A stretch of 17,534 nt of DNA, taken from JBBQSU01 sp038234815 (GTDB lineage: Bacteria > Planctomycetota > Phycisphaerae > Tepidisphaerales > Tepidisphaeraceae). The DNA is taken from the NCBI GenBank assembly GCA_038234815.1, contig JBBQSU010000080.1, forward strand, positions 1 through 17,534. The letters run 5' to 3'. Shown piece after piece: positions 6,904 to 13,828 of the stretch. The stretch's first letter is position 1. Each line of letters begins with the position of its first letter. A program made the position numbers and the translations under genes. The notes under the pieces were generated by a model. It saw nothing but the letters and a program-made list of their open reading frames with translations. It made no database searches and was not told the DNA's origin.

Positions 6904-7581
6904 ATGCCCAGCGCGATCGTACTTCTATCCGGCGGACTTGATTCGGCGACCTGCCTGGCAATTGCCCGCGCTCAGGGCTTTACGCCGGTTTACACGCTGG
7001 CGTTTGATTACGGCCAGCGGCACCGGCGAGAATTGCTGGCCGCGGAGATTCTATCGAAACTATATTTGGCGACAGAACATCGCGTGGTAACCATCGACCT
7101 GCGACAGTTCGGCGGGAGCGCATTGACGGCAGACATCAGTGTTCCCAAGGACCGGAATGAAGCGGCAATGTCCAGCGGCGTGCCCATCACTTATGTGCCC
7201 GCGCGAAACACCCTTTTCCTCTCTTTTGCTTTGGCCTGGGCCGAAGTACTGGGCTGCGATCATGTCTTCATCGGCGTCAATGCCCTGGACTATAGCGGGT
7301 ATCCAGACTGCCGGCCGGAGTTCATCCAGTCGTTTCAAGCGACCGCGCGGGCGGGAACCACGCGGGGCAATTTCACGATACATGCGCCACTCGTGCAATT
7401 AACCAAGGCCCAGATCATCGCTCGCGGGGTGGAACTGGGTGTGGACTACAGCCTTACGCACAGTTGTTACGACCCGGATGCCGAGGGCCGCGCCTGCGGG
7501 CACTGCGACAGTTGCATCCTGCGCAAGCGAGGCTTCGCGACCGCGGGCGTGACCGATCCGACGCGGTACGTCACGGATTGA
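6904..7581 (+). CDS. queC: 7-cyano-7-deazaguanine synthase
   Basis: QueC converts 7-carboxy-7-deazaguanine to preQ0 with ATP and ammonia, on the route to queuosine-modified tRNA. The 225-residue protein has the PP-loop SGGLDS at 9-14, AFDYGQRHRREL (33-44), PARNTLFLSFALAWAE (99-114), GVNALDYSGYPDCRPEF (124-140) and the zinc site made by C188, C198, C201 and C204 in the C-terminal SCYDP...CGHCDSC segment. All hallmarks are intact. No other que gene lies in the window. Its last 11 bases overlap the 3' end of the convergent ABC ATPase gene. No preQ1 riboswitch-like structure was recognised in the 120 bases before it. Confidence 0.96.
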   Translation: MPSAIVLLSGGLDSATCLAIARAQGFTPVYTLAFDYGQRHRRELLAAEILSKLYLATEHRVVTIDLRQFGGSALTADISVPKDRNEAAMSSGVPITYVPARNTLFLSFALAWAEVLGCDHVFIGVNALDYSGYPDCRPEFIQSFQATARAGTTRGNFTIHAPLVQLTKAQIIARGVELGVDYSLTHSCYDPDAEGRACGHCDSCILRKRGFATAGVTDPTRYVTD

Positions 7582-8359
7582 CCGAGCCTTCATCGTTATC
7601 AACAACGGGAACCACTAGCCCGCCACCCACCGGACGGACGGCGATGCCGTAGGCTTTGGGCAAATCGGCAGACGCGAGAATGTCGGCGGGACGACCGGCA
7701 GCCAGCAGCCTGCCCTCATGCAATAAAAGCACGCGATCGGCGAACAAAGCGGCGAGGTTCAGGTCATGCACCGCCATTAACACACCGAGGTTCTGCTCGC
7801 GCGTCAGCGCCTTGAGCATTTTGCATAACTCAATCTGATGTCGGAGATCGAGAAATGTATTCGGCTCGTCCAGCAGCAGTGCCTGCGGCTGTTGCACGAG
7901 ACAGCGACCGACGAAAACGCGCTGTCTTTGCCCGCCCGAAAGCTGGTCCATCGGCCGATCCAGCAGATCGACCAGCCCCAGATGTTCGGCGATGGCTTGG
8001 ATGACGGCAGTGTCATCGGTGGATTCAATGCCGAACGCGCCCCAGTACGGATAGCGACCCAAGCGCAGGACATCCAGCACCGATTGCAGCGGTTCAAACG
8101 TCGGCGACTGGGGCAAATAGGCGACCAGACGCGCAATCGCCTTTTGCGGAAAATGCGCCAGGTCACGGCCCTGCCAGCTAACCCTGCCGGTGGATTTGAC
8201 CAGTCCGATCATGGCCTTGATAAGGGTGCTTTTCCCGCAGCCGTTTGGGCCTAGCAGCGCTAGCCATTCGCCGGCTTGAAGCGACAAATCGATGCCGCGT
8301 AGCGCCTCGCGGCCGTTGTAGGAAACGGCGAGGTTTTTGGCCGTGGCCAGGTCAGGCAT
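7571..8359 (-). CDS. ABC importer ATPase, FecE/BtuD type
   Basis: This is the 262-residue ATPase of an importer for iron chelates, heme or cobalamin. It has Walker A GPNGCGKST (37-45), Q-loop Q84 in YLPQSP, signature LSGGQRQ (140-146), Walker B LLLDEP (161-166), the D-loop written NTFLDLRHQ and H-loop H198 (AVHDLNLA). LDLRHQIELC is typical for the siderophore/cobalamin subfamily. It is the last gene of a binding protein-permease-ATPase operon. It is separated from the permease by 78 bases that hold two small hairpins, while the other two genes overlap. A G-rich stretch of seven G precedes the start codon and may serve as the ribosome binding site. The substrate cannot be read from the ATPase. 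Confidence 0.93.
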   Translation of the reverse strand: MPDLATAKNLAVSYNGREALRGIDLSLQAGEWLALLGPNGCGKSTLIKAMIGLVKSTGRVSWQGRDLAHFPQKAIARLVAYLPQSPTFEPLQSVLDVLRLGRYPYWGAFGIESTDDTAVIQAIAEHLGLVDLLDRPMDQLSGGQRQRVFVGRCLVQQPQALLLDEPNTFLDLRHQIELCKMLKALTREQNLGVLMAVHDLNLAALFADRVLLLHEGRLLAAGRPADILASADLPKAYGIAVRPVGGGLVVPVVDNDEGSVNP

Positions 8360-8366
8360 GGTGCCC

Positions 8367-8395
8367 CCCCTTCAGCGGGGTGGCCTGCGTAGGCC
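8367..8395 (-). repeat. Tandem hairpin pair before the ABC ATPase gene
   Basis: Plus-strand reading shows CCCC-TTCAGC-GGGG (8367-8380) followed after one base by GGCCT-GCGT-AGGCC (8382-8395). In the mRNA (minus strand) both arms are perfect, and the G arm of the start-proximal hairpin merges with the G run that would act as ribosome binding site, eight bases before the ATG. It may be a dispersed intergenic repeat or a translational control element. Its copy number is unknown. Confidence 0.45.
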
Positions 8396-8437
8396 GGGCC
8401 AGGACGGGCGACAAGAAAACGGGCGTCGGGGAATGCG

Positions 8438-9469
8438 TCATAGCACACCCTCCCCACGGTCGTTGCGCCTGCGAGTTTGCAGCAGGATCACCAGGAAGAA
8501 TGGCCCGCCGAGCAGGCCGGTTAGCACACCCACCGGCAGCGCCTGCCCACTCAAGTGCTCGTGAGCCAGCAGGCGGGTGATCGCATCGGCTGCAGCCAGA
8601 AGCGAGGCGCCCATCGCGGTGGCAGCCGGTAGCACTTTCCTCGCATCGCTGCCGACAAACAGCCTCGCCAGGTGAGGGCAGATCAAGCCGACGAAGCCGA
8701 TCGGCCCGCTGATGGCTACGGCGCTGGCCGTCATTAGTGAAGCCGTCACAAGGCCGATCCAACGGAGGCGATTGACCCGCACACCCAGACTTTGGGCTTC
8801 GGCTTCACTCAAGCCCGCAATGGTCAACTGGCCGCTCAGCCAGAGCATGACGATCATGCCGACAAAGAAAACGCCGGTAACGAACCATAGTTGAACAGGC
8901 GGGACGGATGTTTGCAGCCCGCCGATGAGGAACGTGAGTTCGCCACCTGAAGCGGCCAATCCTTGGGCCAGCTTGTAGATCAACACCATGAGGGCCGCAG
9001 CGACGGCGTTGACGATCACCCCGACGAGAATGAGAGTGACGGGATCGAGCCGTCCGCGTTGCCCGCCGATGCCCAGGACAAATCCGACCGCCAGCAGCGC
9101 ACCGATCCAGGCAAAGGCTTGCTGGCTGATGCCGGTGTTCATCAGCGCGGGAATCAACAGCCAGCTGGTGATCTGGGGGAATCGCCAAAGATAGGCAAAC
9201 AGTGACGCCCCGCTGCTTACGCCAAGCAAATATGGATCGGCCAGAGGATTCCGGAGGATTGACTGATAGACGCATCCGGACGCGGCCAGCGCCGCACCAA
9301 CCAGCGAGGCCATCAGCACCACTTGATAGCGCAGTCCGAAGACCGCAGCCGAGGGCAAACCGATCTGGCCGGTCGATCCGACACAGACGCACGCCCCGGC
9401 CAGCAGCAGCCAGCCCATGACGCTGAATAGCAGCAGCCGCACCAGTGCTGGAGCGCTCCACGAAGTCAT
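8438..9469 (-). CDS. ABC importer permease, FecCD/BtuC family
   Basis: The 343-residue membrane protein is the permease of the importer. It is hydrophobic throughout, with about nine to ten predicted helices. It carries the family motifs GCVYQSILRNPLADPYLLGVSSGA (residues 65-88, split here only for reading), GVRVNRLRW (229-237), SGPIGFVGLICPHLAR (254-269) and GVLTGLLGGPFFLVILL at the end. The common LRLPR stretch before the second helix is replaced by FGLRYQ, and the first loop is short, so the N-terminus is somewhat divergent. The chosen ATG at 9469 overlaps the stop of the binding-protein gene (ATGA); the open frame further upstream lies inside that gene and does not look like protein of this family. 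Confidence 0.93.
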   Translation of the reverse strand: MTSWSAPALVRLLLFSVMGWLLLAGACVCVGSTGQIGLPSAAVFGLRYQVVLMASLVGAALAASGCVYQSILRNPLADPYLLGVSSGASLFAYLWRFPQITSWLLIPALMNTGISQQAFAWIGALLAVGFVLGIGGQRGRLDPVTLILVGVIVNAVAAALMVLIYKLAQGLAASGGELTFLIGGLQTSVPPVQLWFVTGVFFVGMIVMLWLSGQLTIAGLSEAEAQSLGVRVNRLRWIGLVTASLMTASAVAISGPIGFVGLICPHLARLFVGSDARKVLPAATAMGASLLAAADAITRLLAHEHLSGQALPVGVLTGLLGGPFFLVILLQTRRRNDRGEGVL

Positions 9470-10386
9470 GGTTTTGGGGCCGGTTGAGCAGAGGGGCCGG
9501 ACGTCGCCGAAGCGGGATGAAGCAAGTCGGCAAGATTCTGCGCTAGTTCGCCAACATGCCCGCCCGGCTGGAGCGCATACCACTGGCGCAAGACATAAAC
9601 GCGCCGTTCCCGCACCGCGGAAATCTGGCTGAGGTCATGCCAAACTTTATCGGCCTGTTCCAGCAATTGTGCCGGGGCATCGGGAAGCAGTTGAACGATT
9701 ACATCTGGATTCAGACTCACCAGCCGCTCGGCATCGACCGACGGCCAGGCCACGTCTCCCTCGACTACATTCTTTCCGCCGGCCAAGCGCAAGAGGTCGT
9801 CCAGAAAGTTATTAGGGCCGATCACGTTGACGCCTTTTTCGTCGCGGGCCAACAGTGTTCTGACGGCCGGCCGACCGGCAACGCGCTGCTTGACGGCATC
9901 AAGCTGGGCCGACAGTTTTTGTTGAAACGCGCGGGCCGTTTCGACCTCGTCGACAGCGGCTCCCAGCGTAAGAATTGCAGAGCTTATGTCGTCCAGGCGA
10001 TTGATTCTGACATTGACCAGCGTCATACCCAATGCCCGGGCGCGTGACGCAAACTCCGCAGGCAAACGCGACGGTTCCACCTGAATCACCAGCACCGTCG
10101 GCCTGAGTTCCGCTAGCTTTTCCCAATCCGTGTATTGGTAATCCCCGACTTTCGGGAGTGGCTTTTGTCCGGGACGAAGCACATCGAAATTGCTGACGGC
10201 GACGAGCTTGTCGGCCAGCCCCATCTCGAGGAGCAGGTCGGTCGCTGCGGGCACGAGCGACGCGACCTTGGCGGGCCGGGTGGTTGATGCGGACTGGTCG
10301 GTTTTGCCGCAGCCGATGCCCATTAGCAAAATCGCAAATGGAAGGAGAAATTCCGCCAGCTTCGGCCATAAACTCGTTGGCATCAT
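9466..10386 (-). CDS. ABC importer substrate-binding lipoprotein, BtuF/FecB-like
   Basis: This is a helical-backbone periplasmic binding protein. From the ATG at 10386 it has 306 residues: a signal peptide of basic start and hydrophobic core (LAEFLLPFAILLMGIG) followed by C26, which suggests a lipoprotein with an imperfect lipobox. ASLVPAATDLLLEMGLADKLVAVS, KVGDYQYTDWEKLAELRPTVLV and PDVIVQL are typical of the BtuF/TroA-like fold. The frame is open to an ATG at 10431, but a good promoter lies between the two, so 10386 (or 10383) is preferred. There is no Shine-Dalgarno sequence. The gene overlaps the permease by four bases. Corrinoid, heme and iron-siderophore are all possible ligands. No cobalamin riboswitch fits in the leader. 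Confidence 0.88.
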   Translation of the reverse strand: MMPTSLWPKLAEFLLPFAILLMGIGCGKTDQSASTTRPAKVASLVPAATDLLLEMGLADKLVAVSNFDVLRPGQKPLPKVGDYQYTDWEKLAELRPTVLVIQVEPSRLPAEFASRARALGMTLVNVRINRLDDISSAILTLGAAVDEVETARAFQQKLSAQLDAVKQRVAGRPAVRTLLARDEKGVNVIGPNNFLDDLLRLAGGKNVVEGDVAWPSVDAERLVSLNPDVIVQLLPDAPAQLLEQADKVWHDLSQISAVRERRVYVLRQWYALQPGGHVGELAQNLADLLHPASATSGPSAQPAPKP

Positions 10387-10396
10387 CGAGCGCGCG

Positions 10397-10425
10397 ATGT
10401 TAGAGTTATCGCGAATTGGTGTCAA
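10397..10425 (-). promoter_or_regulatory. Sigma70-type promoter of the ABC importer operon
   Basis: On the minus strand a perfect TTGACA (10420-10425), 17 bases of spacer and TAACAT (10397-10402) make a near-consensus promoter. Transcription should begin about at 10390, only about four bases before the ATG at 10386, giving a leaderless or very short-leader mRNA. It also excludes the upstream ATG at 10431 as the start for this transcript. Confidence 0.65.
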
Positions 10426-10446
10426 CGACAACCGCGTGCCATGGAC

Positions 10447-10451
10447 GGAGG
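10447..10451 (+). promoter_or_regulatory. Shine-Dalgarno site of the coiled-coil gene (decides start)
   Basis: GGAGG lies four bases before the ATG at 10456 and chooses it over the in-frame ATG at 10441, which lies six bases before this site and has no ribosome binding site of its own. Confidence 0.75.
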
Positions 10452-10455
10452 AAAC

Positions 10456-11259
10456 ATGAACGATTCACAAACCCTGATCGAACGCATTGGAAACTGGTTG
10501 AAGCCGCGGAAAGATGGCAATGGCCATCTGCCGCTCATGCTTGAAACCCCCGATCAGAAACCAGCCGATGCGGCGCGCACTCGCTTCTTCAAGCCTTTCG
10601 GCGGGCCGAGCAAGCGTGACCAGGCCATCGTCAATCTCCAGCAGGGCTTCGGCACGCTCACCGACTTGATGGGCAGCATCCGCGATAATCTGGATGACCA
10701 GGGCCGCCGGCAGGACGAGTTGCTCCGGCATCTGGCACAGTTGCCGGGTCTGCTGCAGTCATTACCCGAAAACAGCAAACTGCAAGGCGAAACGCTCAAG
10801 GCGATCCACGTTCAGATGACCCAGCAGACGATCCACCAGGAAAAGCTCACGGAAATCCTGGATCGGGTCGGCGACAATGCGAACAACCAGACCCAAATGC
10901 TCGACGGCCTGCGCGAGAATGTTGAGCAACTGCACAAGCACGACGCCGCCATCGTGGACAACATCAGCAGTGTCGGATCAGCGATGCAATCCCTCGGGAA
11001 AAATAGTGCCACCAGCGCCTTGGTGCTGGAGACTCTCCGCGACAATATCAACAGCCGCGACGGGCAGATTGAACGCATCCTGCACAAGCAAGCCGTGCGG
11101 TTTACGACCATGTTGACGGTGGCGATTTTTCTGTCGATCGCGGCGCTGGTTGCAGTCGCGATTGTGGGGGTTCAGTTGCTTAATAAGCCGAGTCCCACAG
11201 GACCCGCAAATGGACAGGCCACCACCCCGCTAGCGCCAGCAGTCCAGGCGGCGCGATAA
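10456..11259 (+). CDS. Coiled-coil protein with C-terminal membrane anchor, unknown function
   Basis: I do not recognise this 267-residue protein. It has no signal peptide. Residues 1-56 are basic and polar, about 57-215 are helical and rich in L, Q, D and N with coiled-coil character, and residues 217-242 form one hydrophobic helix (TMLTVAIFLSIAALVAVAIVG), followed by a short P/T/A-rich tail. A short motif recurs: IRDN at 75, LREN at 152 and LRDN at 194, with GDN at 139 and VDN at 167. The topology suggests a cytoplasmic rod tethered to the inner membrane, though the reverse orientation cannot be excluded. It resembles in general design the coil of chemoreceptors or DNA-recombination RmuC-like proteins, but no signature of either is seen. 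It is divergent from the ABC operon. Confidence 0.8.
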   Translation: MNDSQTLIERIGNWLKPRKDGNGHLPLMLETPDQKPADAARTRFFKPFGGPSKRDQAIVNLQQGFGTLTDLMGSIRDNLDDQGRRQDELLRHLAQLPGLLQSLPENSKLQGETLKAIHVQMTQQTIHQEKLTEILDRVGDNANNQTQMLDGLRENVEQLHKHDAAIVDNISSVGSAMQSLGKNSATSALVLETLRDNINSRDGQIERILHKQAVRFTTMLTVAIFLSIAALVAVAIVGVQLLNKPSPTGPANGQATTPLAPAVQAAR

Positions 11260-11392
11260 AGTTATGTCAAAGCGCCGTGCGACGGCCTTCGCTTCGGTCA
11301 CCAGCCGACTTGTTTGTCTGGCAGTATCAGTATCCACCTAATCGCTTGTCAGATTCCAAGCCCGATGGCATTCTTCTGATTCCAGAATCCAG

Positions 11393-11399
11393 AAGGAGA
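11393..11399 (+). promoter_or_regulatory. Shine-Dalgarno site of the zinc-ribbon membrane protein
   Basis: AAGGAGA lies five bases before the ATG at 11405. The preceding 145-base gap holds only a short GCCGT-GCG-ACGGC dyad (11274-11286) without a T run, and no convincing promoter. Confidence 0.7.
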
Positions 11400-11404
11400 C
11401 GGCG

Positions 11405-12634
11405 ATGCCCGAGGCGATTCACTTCACCTGTTCCGGTTGTGGGAAGCACCATTTGTGGACACCTGGGCTGGCGGGCAAGCGCGCCAAATGCAAGTGCGGC
11501 GTCGTGATGACCGTGCCAACCGAAGCGCCTTCGACAGGAGAACCTGAAGATCTCTACGATCTGGCCCCCGGGGATAATTCCGTTGCGCCCGCTCCTCCGT
11601 CGAAGACTGTCCCCCTTCGGCCAGCAAATAAAACGACCCCCGCTGCCCATATCCCAGGCGCAAAAGTCGCTCTCTCTGGCCCGCCCGCCTTGGCTTATGC
11701 CGGATCGGTTCCCAAACAGCTAGACCATTTCTCACACGAAAACCTGATCGACCCGACGCGAGACATACATGCTCCGGTCGCGCTGCTGATTGCCGGGCTG
11801 TTGCTGTACGTGTTTTACTATGCCACACGATACCACCTCACCGGCGTCGGGATTGTCTATGCCGCCACTGGACTGAGCCTCCTCACCGCCGGCAAAGCCG
11901 CGCTGCTTGTCGGATTCGCGCTGATGACCGCCGGGCCGCTGGGCGTAAGCTACGGCGGCGTCTGGACCGCGGTCCTCAAGCTGGCCGCTATTGCCGTCTT
12001 CAGCGAGGGCATCACCACCTGGATAGACTCCGGCGTACGCGCCATGACCGGCGGCGCCGGCGGCATGGAAGCCCTCATCAGCTTCCCCATCTCGCTTGGC
12101 GTCTACTGGTTGCTCCTGATCTATCTTTTCAGCATGGACCCGGCGGATTCATGGACCGTCGTGATTCTGCTTGCACTATTCGATTTTCTCGTCCGCTGGG
12201 CCTTGGTGTTCTTCCTCTTGTCCGGGGTGCTGCAATTCGGCGGGGCAAAGCTGCCGGCAACGGGCAATGCCAAGACGTCTCGTGCAAGCACGCTAACGCT
12301 CGCTATCGAACAGGCCCGTAATGCCGATCTCATCAAAGAAGCCCGGCAGTGGTCCGCGGATGGTCACGGTTCCATCCTGCAGAACCAAATCGAAGCATGG
12401 TATGCCGCCGGGGCAAAAAACGTGCTCTTTGAAATTGGCTATGACGTGACCCATAAGCCCGAAATCAAGGCCATGTACCTTGAGCTTCCCGACGACAAAG
12501 ATCAACGCGCTGTTTGCTATCAGATTCTGGGCGATTATTACAAGAATCGATTTGGATCGGTGCGTCCCAGCGAGTTGGTCGATACCGGCGAGCCGTATAT
12601 AAGCGTGCGGATCAGTTTGGGCGGCAAGCTCTGA
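11405..12634 (+). CDS. Zinc-ribbon multipass membrane protein, unknown function
   Basis: The 409-residue protein begins with a compact zinc-ribbon: FTCSGCGK with C9 and C12, then LAGKRAKCKCGVVMTVP with C29 and C31. This CxxC...CxC form with the LAGK spacer is common at the N-terminus of planctomycete proteins. A proline-rich linker (about 38-105) follows, then about five hydrophobic segments (near 124-141, 146-178, 182-205, 224-243 and 250-277). A soluble C-terminal domain of about 120 residues (290-409) has the segment AIEQARNADLIKEARQW and ends near ISLGGKL. I do not know the function. A sensor, protein-binding or regulatory role at the membrane is a guess. The gene ends 22 bases from the convergent bactofilin gene. 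Confidence 0.82.
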   Translation: MPEAIHFTCSGCGKHHLWTPGLAGKRAKCKCGVVMTVPTEAPSTGEPEDLYDLAPGDNSVAPAPPSKTVPLRPANKTTPAAHIPGAKVALSGPPALAYAGSVPKQLDHFSHENLIDPTRDIHAPVALLIAGLLLYVFYYATRYHLTGVGIVYAATGLSLLTAGKAALLVGFALMTAGPLGVSYGGVWTAVLKLAAIAVFSEGITTWIDSGVRAMTGGAGGMEALISFPISLGVYWLLLIYLFSMDPADSWTVVILLALFDFLVRWALVFFLLSGVLQFGGAKLPATGNAKTSRASTLTLAIEQARNADLIKEARQWSADGHGSILQNQIEAWYAAGAKNVLFEIGYDVTHKPEIKAMYLELPDDKDQRAVCYQILGDYYKNRFGSVRPSELVDTGEPYISVRISLGGKL

Positions 12635-12656
12635 TCGGTCATGTCGGCGGGGCAAT

Positions 12657-13064
12657 TCACTCGCTATCCGGTTTGCGCGTCTTGCGCTCGTTGGCGTTGT
12701 CGCCGCGTCCGCCCAGCCAGTCACTCTTGGATTCAAAATGGGTTTCGCCCGAGCTTGTCTTCACTTTGCCAAGAACTTTCGCCTGCCGATCGAGGAAGAT
12801 GCGCCCGCCTTTGTTGGTGACCGATCCGCCGATCAACCCGCTATGAATTACCTTGGCGGCCCGGTTTACAATGAGATTTCCAGTGATGTTGCCGTAGATA
12901 TGCACGCGCCCACCGGCTTCGACGACGAGGTTGCCGTAAACAGTTCCACGGACGTAAAACTTTCCCCCTTCCACCACCGAAACATTCCCGCCGATCGATC
13001 CCCAAAGCGTGAACGCCTCGTAAACCACCACGTCCCCAACAATCTGGCCCCGTTCTTCGCGCAT
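12657..13064 (-). CDS. Bactofilin-like polymer-forming protein
   Basis: Bactofilins form nucleotide-free filaments at the membrane and scaffold cell-wall or envelope enzymes. This 135-residue protein has a regular beta-helix with an 18-residue repeat: GSIGGNVSVVEGGKFYVR (22-39), GTVYGNLVVEAGGRVHIY (40-57), GNITGNLIVNRAAKVIHS (58-75), and a fourth more diverged turn from G76. The glycines at 22, 40, 58 and 76 are exactly 18 apart. A charged tail (about 105-135) follows. The ATG at 13064 lies 11 bases after the stop of the upstream membrane-protein gene; the longer frame to 13217 would lie within that gene. The short N-terminus has no obvious membrane-targeting helix, so the neighbouring four-helix protein may be its anchor (inference). 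Confidence 0.8.
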   Translation of the reverse strand: MREERGQIVGDVVVYEAFTLWGSIGGNVSVVEGGKFYVRGTVYGNLVVEAGGRVHIYGNITGNLIVNRAAKVIHSGLIGGSVTNKGGRIFLDRQAKVLGKVKTSSGETHFESKSDWLGGRGDNANERKTRKPDSE

Positions 13065-13075
13065 GACAGATTCGT

Positions 13076-13717
13076 TTACGCGCGCAACGCGACGACGTTG
13101 TTGTCGGTTAAAATGGCCTCTTCGCCCAACGCCCGGCGCAGGCCCTTGGCACTCTTGGCCTGGATCATAATGTTTATCAAAATAGCCACCACCGGAAAGC
13201 CTATAAACCGCGACCATTTCAGCACGGCCTGACCGATCGTATAGCTGCCCGAATCATCGCCCATGCCAAACCGGGACGAATTCACCAGTTCGTCCCAGGT
13301 ATAAATCGCCCCGGGGATTTTGAAATCCGCGCCGGTCAGGCTGGCGTAATTTAAAAACGCCTGCCACGGAAACACAATCACCATCAGCAGTACGCACCAG
13401 ACGAACGCGGCCGTGATCTTACCAACGCCCAGCAACCGGCCCACCACCATCACGTTAATCATCAGCAGGAGCATGACGGCATAAATCAGTGTGGTACCAA
13501 GTGCGAAAAATCCGGTCATGCCAACGGCATAATGCACCATGTCGAGCGTGCGCGTGGGAGTGTGCAGATCAAATTTCGTATACCGGGAGACCAGGAACAA
13601 CCCGATCTGCCCCAGCAGCAGCAATAGGAGGATGAGGAAACACCAGTTTTTTGCCAACCGACTGGTAAGCAGCGCGTCGGCGTAATCGGCCTGCGTGGCG
13701 ATCAAGGGGTCTGACAT
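13076..13717 (-). CDS. Four-helix integral membrane protein, unknown function
   Basis: I do not recognise this 213-residue protein. It has hydrophobic segments near 24-44, 63-93, 100-120 and 168-187, separated by a soluble loop (about 122-167) with NYASLTGADFKIPGAIYTWDEL and the acidic GMGDDSGSY. The C-terminus is basic (AKSAKGLRRALGEE) and probably cytoplasmic. The ATG at 13717 has GGATGG close upstream. It is followed after 11 bases by the bactofilin-like gene, so the two are almost certainly cotranscribed and may work together at the membrane. It lies 111 bases after the TPR lipoprotein gene on the same strand. Confidence 0.82.
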   Translation of the reverse strand: MSDPLIATQADYADALLTSRLAKNWCFLILLLLLLGQIGLFLVSRYTKFDLHTPTRTLDMVHYAVGMTGFFALGTTLIYAVMLLLMINVMVVGRLLGVGKITAAFVWCVLLMVIVFPWQAFLNYASLTGADFKIPGAIYTWDELVNSSRFGMGDDSGSYTIGQAVLKWSRFIGFPVVAILINIMIQAKSAKGLRRALGEEAILTDNNVVALRA

Positions 13718-13787
13718 TGGTCCATCCGGTTAATGACAGACCGCATTGGTATCGCAAAGATCGCCCACGAGCAACCCTGTCGCGCCG

Positions 13788-13801
13788 GCGGGCACGCCCG
13801 C
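13788..13801. repeat. Short GC-rich inverted repeat between the TPR and membrane-protein genes
   Basis: GCGGG-CACG-CCCGC forms a perfect five-base stem in the 111-base gap. No T run follows on the minus strand, so an intrinsic terminator is not supported; it may lower read-through or be chance in GC-rich DNA. Confidence 0.3.
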
Positions 13802-13828
13802 GTCAGTCGGGCTTTAGCTGGTGGCCAT

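Noticed and set aside
11264..11341. Possible 25-residue peptide gene in the gap before the zinc-ribbon gene
   Set aside because: No ribosome binding site, basic unstructured composition and no way to support it by sequence alone.
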